DNA of 19,205 nucleotides, from NCBI GenBank assembly GCA_002470135.1, contig DKNC01000009.1, positions 1,369 through 20,573 of the forward strand, read 5' to 3'. The stretch's first letter is position 1. Every line of letters starts with the position of its first letter. The stretch comes from Actinobacteria bacterium UBA7398. GTDB taxonomy: Bacteria > Actinomycetota > Actinomycetes > Nanopelagicales > Nanopelagicaceae. The position numbers and the translations under genes were made by a program. The notes below the pieces were generated by a model, which was not told the origin of the DNA, did no database searches, and saw only the letters and a list, made by a program, of their open reading frames with translations. Positions 8,442-13,561 of this stretch are shown in pieces.

Positions 8442-10063
8442 CAGAAACGATATTGGCTGCGCTAGATGAAGAACAACGCGCAGTTGCACTAGCGGTGCAC
8501 GGACCAGTCTGTGTAATCGCTGGCGCCGGAACTGGAAAAACTCGTGCGATTACCCATCGATTGGCCTATGCAGTCGATATTGGAATTGTTGACCCTAATA
8601 AAATTTTAGCGTTAACTTTTACAGCCCGCGCAGCCGGCGAAATGCGGGCCCGACTTCGAACTCTTGGAATCCCAAATGTTGCGGCGCGAACTTTTCACTC
8701 CGCTGCGTTAAAACAATTAATGTATTTCTGGCCCCATGTTTTAGGTGGTCGCTTCCCTTCGCTATTAACTTCTAAGACTGGTTTCATTACCGAAGCGATA
8801 AATCGGGCCGAAGTAAATGCACCGAAGAACAACGCACTTATGCGCGATATTGCTAGCGAGATTGAGTGGGCAAAAGTTCTGGGTTTTGCACCAGCGGAAT
8901 ATCCGGAGGCAGCAAATAATTACTCGCGCTCGGTAAAAGTCAGCGGAAATCGCTTCTATTCCGAGGATATTGCCAAGATTTATCAAGCATATGAATCGTT
9001 GAAGCAACAAGAGCGCGCTGTTGATTTTGAAGATGTACTTTTATTGACAGTTGGCATGTTAGAAGAAGATCGGGATGTGCGAGAGCGCGTGCGGGATCAA
9101 TACCGTTATTTCACTGTCGATGAATATCAAGACGTTTCGCCGTTGCAACAACGGCTTTTAGATCTCTGGGTTGGCACCCGGAGAGATTTATGTGTGGTTG
9201 GCGACCCTGCTCAAACTATTTATTCCTTTGCTGGTGCCACCCCGGCCTTCTTGTTGAACTTCACCAGCCGATATCCCGATGCTGAAGTGGTTCGATTAAG
9301 TCGCGGCTATCGATCATCACCAGAGATTATTAACACTGCAAACGCAATCCTACGTAACTCGCTACTTGGCCATGAACTCTCTGCGCACAATGATCATGGT
9401 GATCGGCCAACAGTTCATAAGTTCGCCAGCGATAAAGAGGAAGCCAACGCTGTTATAACCGCTATCAAAAATGATTTAGAAAACGGCGTGATTGCCCAAG
9501 ATATTGCAATTCTTGCCCGAACTAATTCGCAATTAGATCTGTTAGAAAAAGCTTTTATCGCCGCCGGAATTGAACATCAAGTTAAAAATTCGGAACGATT
9601 CTTTAATCGCACTGAGGTCCGAGATCTAATGAAAGTTATTCGTAATGCTTCAGTTTTATCGGAGGTAAATGGCGATTGGCTAAATGATTTAATTTCGGCA
9701 ATTAAGCCATTCGGTGATGGTGAGTATGTCCGAGCCTTTCTGCAATTAGGTCGCGAACTTTCCCAAGAAGGTGTCAATTCATTACGCGGTTATTTGCGAG
9801 AGCTAGAAGATCGCGCTGAGCAAAATAATCCGCCAACCCTGCCGGGCGTTGCGCTAGCCACTTTGCATGCTGCAAAAGGTTTGGAGTGGGAGCGGGTGTA
9901 TTTAGTGGGCGTAAGCGAAGGGGTACTGCCTTGGAGCGAACCAATCGAAGAGGAGCGCCGGCTTTTCTATGTTGGGCTGACGCGGGCGAAGCGCTCATTA
10001 ACGCTCACCTACCACCAAACCCCGAGCCGATTCCTAGCTGAGGCTGGTTTGGTAAGCCCGTAA
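8429..10063 (+). CDS. uvrD2: UvrD2-type SF1A DNA helicase, short form
   Basis: A 3'-5' DNA helicase with the whole SF1A set: Walker A AGAGTGKT (31-38), motif Ia LTFTARAAGEMRARL, Walker B VDEYQD (D231/E232), motif III GDPAQTIYSFAGA, motif IV YRSSPEI, motif V TLHAAKGLEWERVYLVG and motif VI FYVGLTRAKRSL. It resembles mycobacterial UvrD2 closely at the N-terminus (GPVCVIAGAGTGKTR). It stops at 544 aa soon after motif VI; mycobacterial UvrD2 (about 700 aa) continues with a tetracysteine motif and an HRDC domain, both absent here. The start is TTG at 8429: an in-frame stop lies at 8423-8425, so no longer start exists, and GGTGA (8421-8425) is a plausible coupled ribosome site. It overlaps nudC and probably depends on the nudC promoter. 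Synteny with whiB7 downstream supports the uvrD2 name. Confidence 0.9.
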   Translation: MAQLAETILAALDEEQRAVALAVHGPVCVIAGAGTGKTRAITHRLAYAVDIGIVDPNKILALTFTARAAGEMRARLRTLGIPNVAARTFHSAALKQLMYFWPHVLGGRFPSLLTSKTGFITEAINRAEVNAPKNNALMRDIASEIEWAKVLGFAPAEYPEAANNYSRSVKVSGNRFYSEDIAKIYQAYESLKQQERAVDFEDVLLLTVGMLEEDRDVRERVRDQYRYFTVDEYQDVSPLQQRLLDLWVGTRRDLCVVGDPAQTIYSFAGATPAFLLNFTSRYPDAEVVRLSRGYRSSPEIINTANAILRNSLLGHELSAHNDHGDRPTVHKFASDKEEANAVITAIKNDLENGVIAQDIAILARTNSQLDLLEKAFIAAGIEHQVKNSERFFNRTEVRDLMKVIRNASVLSEVNGDWLNDLISAIKPFGDGEYVRAFLQLGRELSQEGVNSLRGYLRELEDRAEQNNPPTLPGVALATLHAAKGLEWERVYLVGVSEGVLPWSEPIEEERRLFYVGLTRAKRSLTLTYHQTPSRFLAEAGLVSP

Positions 10064-10102
10064 TTAATTGATTTGCGCCACTCTCTACCCATGGTTTACT
10101 CT
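10060..10102 (+). promoter_or_regulatory. Candidate whiB7-leader promoter with AT-rich upstream element
   Basis: TTGCGC (10073-10078) and TACTCT (10097-10102) are spaced 18 bases and could be -35 and -10. Directly before the -35 is an AT-only run (10061-10069, TAATTAATT). WhiB7 proteins carry an AT-hook and, in mycobacteria, bind AT-rich DNA just upstream of the -35 of their targets, including their own promoter. That arrangement is compatible with autoactivation here. An alternative -10 is TACGGT (10103-10108). Prediction by eye only. Confidence 0.4.
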
Positions 10103-10113
10103 TACGGTTCAAC

Positions 10114-10132
10114 GTTTTACCAAGCGTAAAAC
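10114..10132 (+). repeat. Perfect inverted repeat at the start of the whiB7 leader
   Basis: GTTTTAC, 5-base spacer CAAGC, GTAAAAC: a 7-bp perfect palindrome. It lies just past the predicted transcription start, so it could fold as a hairpin at the 5' end of the leader RNA (7-bp stem, 5-base loop) or act as an operator. The two cannot be told apart from sequence. Confidence 0.5.
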
Positions 10133-10153
10133 ACGAATATCTGGAGGCAGAAG

Positions 10154-10333
10154 ATGAGCGCAACGCTTATCGCAAGCAAAGGCACCGCTGTTGCGGGCTG
10201 GCGCGCGCCTGCTCTCCGCCGAGATAACCATTCACATTCTCGCGTTCTTGTCGCAAATAGTTTTACGAGCTATTTCGCAACCAAGAACTATTCGGCTAAG
10301 GCCTACCAAGGCACCTGGAGCGCTATCGGTTAA
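10154..10333 (+). CDS. 59-codon upstream ORF in the whiB7 leader (putative leader peptide)
   Basis: ATG at 10154 is preceded by a strong Shine-Dalgarno (GGAGG, 10143-10147, 6 bases away), and the frame runs to TAA at 10331-10333. The 59-residue product starts MSATLIASKGTAVAGWRAPA and ends GTWSAIG. It is basic and Ser/Ala/Tyr-rich, with no transmembrane segment, no cysteine and no family I recognise. It lies between uvrD2 and whiB7 and is followed within 25 bases by an intrinsic terminator. No promoter is evident between that terminator and whiB7. A small ORF followed by a terminator in front of whiB7/wblC is the layout used for ribosome-dependent attenuation in mycobacteria and Streptomyces, so I read this as a sensor uORF. 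An independent small protein gene is the alternative. Confidence 0.65.
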   Translation: MSATLIASKGTAVAGWRAPALRRDNHSHSRVLVANSFTSYFATKNYSAKAYQGTWSAIG

Positions 10334-10344
10334 TTAAAAACCGA
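10326..10344 (+). promoter_or_regulatory. Hairpin overlapping the uORF stop codon
   Basis: TCGGTT (10326-10331) and AACCGA (10339-10344) are perfect complements with a 7-base loop that contains most of the uORF TAA. A ribosome terminating or stalled near the stop would melt this stem, so it could couple uORF translation to the folding of the terminator next to it. The stem is short and the role is inferred. Confidence 0.4.
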
Positions 10345-10355
10345 AACGAACCCCA

Positions 10356-10391
10356 GGGCCACGAATCCAAAAAGGATTCGGGCCCTTTTTT
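10356..10391 (+). terminator. Intrinsic terminator/attenuator upstream of whiB7
   Basis: GGGCC-A-CGAATCC (10356-10368), loop AAAAA, GGATTCG-GGCCC (10374-10385), then six T (10386-10391). The stem has 12 pairs with a single bulged A. This is a textbook Rho-independent terminator, located 64 bases before the whiB7 start and 22 bases after the uORF stop. Because no promoter is evident downstream, whiB7 transcripts probably have to pass it, which makes it a likely regulated attenuator. CCTGG (10314-10318, in the uORF) could pair with CCAGG (10353-10357) and compete weakly with the stem base. Confidence 0.85.
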
Positions 10392-10455
10392 CATTCCACC
10401 AGAAATAACCGAAAGAAATAAACCAGCAGTACTTATCGAGAGGCAAGGTGAGGAC

Positions 10456-10854
10456 ATGACAGTTCTCTTCAGTGAACTATTAATCCCAGGTTGGGCCGAA
10501 GGCGAAAACGCAAAGATTGGTTTAGACGCAGTTACCGGCAACTACGGATCCACATTTGGCGAAAGCGGTGCAACTACATTGCCGTGCCATAACACTGACC
10601 CAGAAACTTTCTTTTCAGATAAGCCCGCCGAGATTTCATATGCGAAAGCGCTCTGCGGCGATTGCCCAGTGCAACGTGCATGTTTGCAAGGTGCGCTCTC
10701 TCGCCAAGAACCTGTTGGGGTATGGGGCGGCGAACTATTCGAAGATGGCAAAGTCATCGCGGCAAAGCGGATGCCTGGGCGACCACGAAACCCGGTTGAG
10801 TTAGCTTCAGCGGAAGTTGATTTTGCAGAGTTGATGGCGTCGGTGGCGAGCTAA
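10456..10854 (+). CDS. whiB7: WhiB7 (WblC) iron-sulfur transcription factor
   Basis: A 132-aa WhiB-family protein. Cysteines C44, C67-x2-C70 and C76 give the family [4Fe-4S] pattern, and EPVGVWGGE (85-93) is the turn that contacts sigma-A. The C-terminal PGRPR (107-111) is an AT-hook, the WhiB7-specific DNA-binding element (RGRPR in M. tuberculosis). WhiB7 binds the housekeeping sigma factor and activates genes for intrinsic antibiotic resistance. Position next to uvrD2 matches mycobacterial whiB7. AAGGTG (10445-10450) is a good ribosome site 5 bases before the ATG. It is longer than M. tuberculosis WhiB7 (about 92 aa): there are about 40 residues before the first Cys and about 20 after the AT-hook. 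It is probably controlled by the uORF/terminator leader upstream. Confidence 0.92.
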   Translation: MTVLFSELLIPGWAEGENAKIGLDAVTGNYGSTFGESGATTLPCHNTDPETFFSDKPAEISYAKALCGDCPVQRACLQGALSRQEPVGVWGGELFEDGKVIAAKRMPGRPRNPVELASAEVDFAELMASVAS

Positions 10855-10869
10855 TAAATTTAGCTATTG

Positions 10870-12045
10870 CTAAAACCAATGACAACCACATTCGTTATGG
10901 AAACCCCAGCGCGAATGGGTCGGTTGAGAAATTTGCTCAATTTGGAATTGTGCAATTGCCCCAAGAAAATCCGAGGTACCGCAATCTGCAAATTGTGCTA
11001 CATCGATCGCGACCAGGCCAGCAATGAATGTGGCAATTGCGGCCGGAACTTCCCGTTGCGGTAGCAATTTACGAGATTGTAAAACTTGGTAACTCTTTTG
11101 GTCCCGATCTCTAATAGTTAACTCGATACATCTTAAGCATGGGGTTTTGCCAGAACGGATCATTGGACCGATCGAAAATTTTCCGCAAGAGAGTTCATCG
11201 ACAATTAGAAACGGCACTGACTCAGACATCCATCTCTGCAAGTAATCAGCTTTCGGAAAACCTATTGAAATAATGAGTTTTGGCGTGAAAATTCGGCCCC
11301 GATGCTTGCTGGCGGTCGCAGTATTTGATTTTGGGAAAAGCGCACAATGGGTTGCCATTTCCTTGATTGCAACTGATTTTTCGAGACCGATATCGCTATT
11401 TCGGAGGTAATTACCGGAAAGATCGACCGCGCAACATTTACTTTCGCTATGATTTTTATTTTCGTGATCTGAGAAATAAATTGATTGAAAACCGCTAGCC
11501 ATTAAGGCTGCCCCTAAATTTATGGCAACCCTGGATTTTCCAAAAATTAAAATTGGAAACTCAGTTCGTTTCTGCATTATGGAGATACCGCTATCAAGTA
11601 CACCGGTTCGCCAAGTTGCAATTTCAAGTTCTGGCAATAACCGCTCTGTTATCGCAATCACGGAACCATCGAGCGCAGCGTTTTCGCGCTTATCCTCAAA
11701 ACGATGACTTAAAATTAGCCGGGGTGGTATTAGATCGAGCAGCCCAGATTTTAATAATTGTTGCGAAACGGATTTCAATAACGAAATTGGTGCGCCGGAT
11801 CTTTCAGAAATTTCCGTGAGTGAAATCTTTCCAGTTAAGTATGTGAGTACTTTTAATAAGAATGTGGGCGAGTAGGTGCTTTCGAGAATTACTCCGCGAG
11901 ATTTATCGCCAACATAGATTTCCAACCCACCCACGCCGGCCGAGTTTTTTGCTCTAACTGTTTTGGCTGCTTTAGCCGTTAAAGATGTAGCGTTGATCCC
12001 TACTTTTAAGCGGGGCTGTGATTTTTCAGTAATTTGATAGCTCAT
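10870..12045 (-). CDS. ThiF/E1-like protein (TOMM precursor-peptide-binding type)
   Basis: A 391-aa protein resembling the lone E1-like proteins of actinobacteria that are often labelled 'ThiF family' or 'TOMM precursor leader peptide-binding protein'. Seen: an N-terminal 120 residues with a winged-helix-like stretch (TYSPTFLLKVLTYLTGKISL onwards), a Rossmann-like strand-turn-helix with LIFGKSRVAINLGAALMASG, and two zinc-type cysteine pairs, C303-x2-C306 (PCLRCIEL) and C386-x-C388 at the extreme C-terminus. The nucleotide-binding loop lacks the GxGxxG of active E1 enzymes, so adenylation is doubtful. No YcaO or other azoline-forming enzyme is nearby, so the role is unknown. It converges on whiB7 with 15 bases between stops and no obvious terminator. 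Start ATG at 12045; no strong ribosome site. The zinc-ribbon gene upstream has its own terminator, so this gene should have its own promoter. Confidence 0.65.
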   Translation of the reverse strand: MSYQITEKSQPRLKVGINATSLTAKAAKTVRAKNSAGVGGLEIYVGDKSRGVILESTYSPTFLLKVLTYLTGKISLTEISERSGAPISLLKSVSQQLLKSGLLDLIPPRLILSHRFEDKRENAALDGSVIAITERLLPELEIATWRTGVLDSGISIMQKRTEFPILIFGKSRVAINLGAALMASGFQSIYFSDHENKNHSESKCCAVDLSGNYLRNSDIGLEKSVAIKEMATHCALFPKSNTATASKHRGRIFTPKLIISIGFPKADYLQRWMSESVPFLIVDELSCGKFSIGPMIRSGKTPCLRCIELTIRDRDQKSYQVLQSRKLLPQREVPAAIATFIAGLVAIDVAQFADCGTSDFLGAIAQFQIEQISQPTHSRWGFHNECGCHWF

Positions 12046-12163
12046 CGCCCAACCTTGGCGGTTTGAGATGTTCGCTTAGGACCCACCAACCTATTTTTGT
12101 GGAGTAGCTCGGTTAAAGATCCAAAGCGTTCTTTGGGAGTTCCGCTCCGTAGTAACTGCGGTT

Positions 12164-12201
12164 AAAAAAAATCGAGGACGCCCCAAACGGGACGCCCTCG
12201 A
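12164..12201 (-). terminator. Strong intrinsic terminator after the DUF5679 gene
   Basis: Read on the minus strand: TCGAGGGCGTCCC, loop GTTT, GGGGCGTCCTCGA, then eight T. All 13 pairs form, two of them G-U wobbles. It starts 22 bases after the DUF5679 stop and isolates that gene from the ThiF-like gene. Confidence 0.9.
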
Positions 12202-12223
12202 CCTTTAAATTTTTGGAAAAGCT

Positions 12224-12385
12224 TTATTGCGCCTTGCCGAGAATGCGGTTCACTTTGGTGCCACATGTTGGGCAAATACCCTGTGCCATGCGACGACCTG
12301 ACTCGGAGACTTTTACGTTTCCTTCGAACTCGCGCTTTGCTTTGCACTTAACGCAGTAAGCCTCGCCTTTATATGTCTCTGCCAT
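12224..12385 (-). CDS. Small zinc-ribbon protein (DUF5679 type), 53 aa
   Basis: The minus strand from ATG (12383-12385) to TAA (12224-12226) codes 53 residues, starting MAETYKGEAYC and ending GKAQ. Two CxxC knuckles, C11-V-K-C14 and C38-P-T-C41, make a treble-clef/zinc-ribbon of the DUF5679 type, common in actinobacteria and of unknown function. The centre is basic (ESGRRMAQG). AGGAG (12390-12394) upstream is a strong ribosome site, and a strong terminator follows, so this is a well-defined single-gene unit, probably well expressed. A longer frame on the same strand (12162-12347) is out of frame, runs into the terminator and is not real. It could bind nucleic acid or ribosomes, but that is a guess. 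Confidence 0.85.
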   Translation of the reverse strand: MAETYKGEAYCVKCKAKREFEGNVKVSESGRRMAQGICPTCGTKVNRILGKAQ

Positions 12386-12504
12386 TTTTTTCTCCTATCG
12401 CCGCAGGCAGATGCGAGAGCCTCCCGCTATTGCCGTGCGAATGCGCTCACGATACCCCCGCGCCACGCTTAAACCCTTGATTAGATAGGCGTGGGGCGGA
12501 TTAT

Positions 12505-13188
12505 TTACGCTCGCGCCCCGGATTCGTAGCCTTCCAGGAAGGCGCTCGCCTTTTCGCCCTCGCCAAAGCGCTCTAATAGTTCGGTAAAGCCCTTGCTATG
12601 GTCGGGAATCCGAAGATGAATCAACTCATGAAGTAAGACATAGTCGATGACATAGCTTGGGGCGCCGTTTAACCGCTCTGAAATCCGAATGGTCCGATCA
12701 ACCGTCGTGCAAGATCCCCAACGCTCGTTCATGGCGCGCCAGGTAACGCTCGCGGGGCGCTCGCTAAATTCCGGAAGGTGGATCGCCATCAATTCAATCG
12801 CTCGCTCGATTAAATCGCTATCGCTAATTCGCTCCCGAGCTTCTCGAGTTAAAACTCGTTGCACCATCTCTGGGATTAAATCTGCAACTTGGCCCCGAGG
12901 TAATCGCGCTGGAATTTGAATCACGATTGCGCCTTGTTCTCGATAGGCGCTGATTGATCGACTCCGGCGGGTATTACGAATTACTCGAATCTCAGCGCCA
13001 CCAGTCGATGGTGAAGCTGGGATTCGGACTTCTGGGGCGATTGGAATGGCAGATTTCCCGCTCCGTAATCGTTTTGGCGCTTGCCGCTTCTTATCTAATT
13101 GGGTGATTGGCATATCGGCGAAGTTAGCTGGAAATATCGCATCTTGAATGAAGTTATCCAGAGAAAAGGTAGGTGCTTTCTTATCCAC
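12505..13188 (-). CDS. YgjP/SprT-like zinc metallopeptidase (M48-type annotation)
   Basis: A 227-aa protein with the YgjP-type signature: RWGSC..., then H187-E-L-I-H191 and H197 in DHSKGF, giving the HExxH plus third His that bind zinc. YVLLHELIHL directly precedes the third-ligand region, as in the family. The natural substrate of these proteins is not known to me. The N-terminal 70 residues are basic and less conserved. The start is GTG at 13188, supported by AGGAG 8 bases upstream on the minus strand; an internal ATG 22 codons in is the alternative. It is the last gene before a 370-bp gap and reads toward the DUF5679 gene, 119 bp away. No T-tract terminator follows it. Confidence 0.85.
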   Translation of the reverse strand: MDKKAPTFSLDNFIQDAIFPANFADMPITQLDKKRQAPKRLRSGKSAIPIAPEVRIPASPSTGGAEIRVIRNTRRSRSISAYREQGAIVIQIPARLPRGQVADLIPEMVQRVLTREARERISDSDLIERAIELMAIHLPEFSERPASVTWRAMNERWGSCTTVDRTIRISERLNGAPSYVIDYVLLHELIHLRIPDHSKGFTELLERFGEGEKASAFLEGYESGARA

Positions 13189-13291
13189 CGTTCTCGCTCC
13201 TAACTTGAATCCGTTGTAACAACCAGGCTCGCTCCACCGCTAAGTATGAGTTATCCACTTAAAAGTTCTAGTTATCAACACCTTATCAACA
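13154..13291 (+). other. Cluster of DnaA-box-like nonamers
   Basis: Five plus-strand matches to the TTATCCACA pattern: TTATCCAGA (13154-13162), TTATCCACC (13181-13189), TTATCCACT (13251-13259), TTATCAACA (13272-13280) and TTATCAACA (13283-13291). The first two lie in the start of the peptidase gene, the others in the gap. Further reverse-strand TTATCAA-type sites follow at 13412-13420 and 13436-13444. The cluster abuts an AT-rich stretch (13292-13445). This could be a DnaA-binding locus or origin-like element. On the minus strand two of the sites also read TTGATA, so plain -35/-10 promoter elements of the peptidase gene (TTGATA, 17-base spacer, GATAAC) are a competing explanation. Confidence 0.4.
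13213..13223. repeat. Perfect 11-bp palindrome upstream of the metallopeptidase gene
   Basis: GTTGT-A-ACAAC lies 25-35 bases upstream of the GTG start, between the predicted promoter and the ribosome site. The symmetry and position suit a repressor operator, though an 11-bp palindrome can also arise by chance. Confidence 0.35.
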
Positions 13292-13445
13292 GCCGCTTTT
13301 TTATTTGAAATCTTAAGGCTTCCTTGAGAGTTTTAAGAGAGTTAAATTGTTATAAAGCGGATGAAAATAATTTTACTTTTTCGGAGCGTAATATTTAACA
13401 AAATAAAATTTAATTGATAAAAATCACTTGATGTAGGTTGATAAT
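13292..13445. other. AT-rich non-coding stretch
   Basis: About 150 bases made largely of A and T, including an AT-only run at 13399-13415 broken by few G/C, between the DnaA-box-like cluster and the hairpin region. No ORF with a ribosome site is seen on either strand. It ends in TTGATAAT, whose GATAAT (13440-13445) is a 5/6 match to a -10 box on the plus strand. CTTAAGG and CCTTGAG (about 13312-13328) can form a small stem. Confidence 0.5.
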
Positions 13446-13451
13446 TACCTG

Positions 13452-13556
13452 TGAGTGTCGTACTTTGCGGTTACGAAGTCCTCGGATAACCGTTCTTTAT
13501 CTGCAAGGGGAAGGCAGATAACGAATCGTGCGCCCGGGGGCTTCGCTTTTTAATTT
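13452..13556 (+). ncRNA. Candidate structured small RNA, about 100 nt
   Basis: Downstream of GATAAT (13440-13445) are two perfect hairpins in a row: CGGTTA...TAACCG (13468-13473 with 13487-13492, with an inner CGA/TCG extension) and TTATCTGC...GCAGATAA (13497-13504 with 13514-13521, 9-base loop containing AAGGGGAAG). They are followed by a GC-rich patch with a short GCCC/GGGC stem and a T5 run (13552-13556 region). The whole lies in a gap without ORFs, 5 bases before the end of the opposing DUF2342 gene. I do not recognise it as a known RNA family. The 3' terminator stem is weak and the best -35 (TTGATA) is 20 bases from the -10, so transcription is unproven. It could equally be protein-binding dyads. 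Confidence 0.35.
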
Positions 13557-13561
13557 GCAAG

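Noticed and set aside
10867..11064. 65-aa plus-strand ORF with several Cys after whiB7
   Set aside because: It is antisense to the C-terminus of the ThiF-like gene. Its CxxC look comes from the reverse complement of that sequence, and no ribosome site precedes it.
12162..12347. 61-aa minus-strand ORF at the DUF5679 gene
   Set aside because: It is out of frame with the conserved CxxC protein, lacks a ribosome site, and its end lies within the terminator hairpin.
12450..12500. Inverted repeat CCACGC...GCGTGG between the DUF5679 and metallopeptidase genes as a terminator
   Set aside because: The loop is about 19 bases and no T-run follows on either strand, so it does not qualify as an intrinsic terminator.
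13448..13556. Known riboswitch, SRP RNA or 6C RNA in the hairpin region
   Set aside because: The conserved cores of these families (for example the SRP GGAAG/AGCAG loop pair, or C-rich loops of 6C RNA) are not present in the right arrangement.
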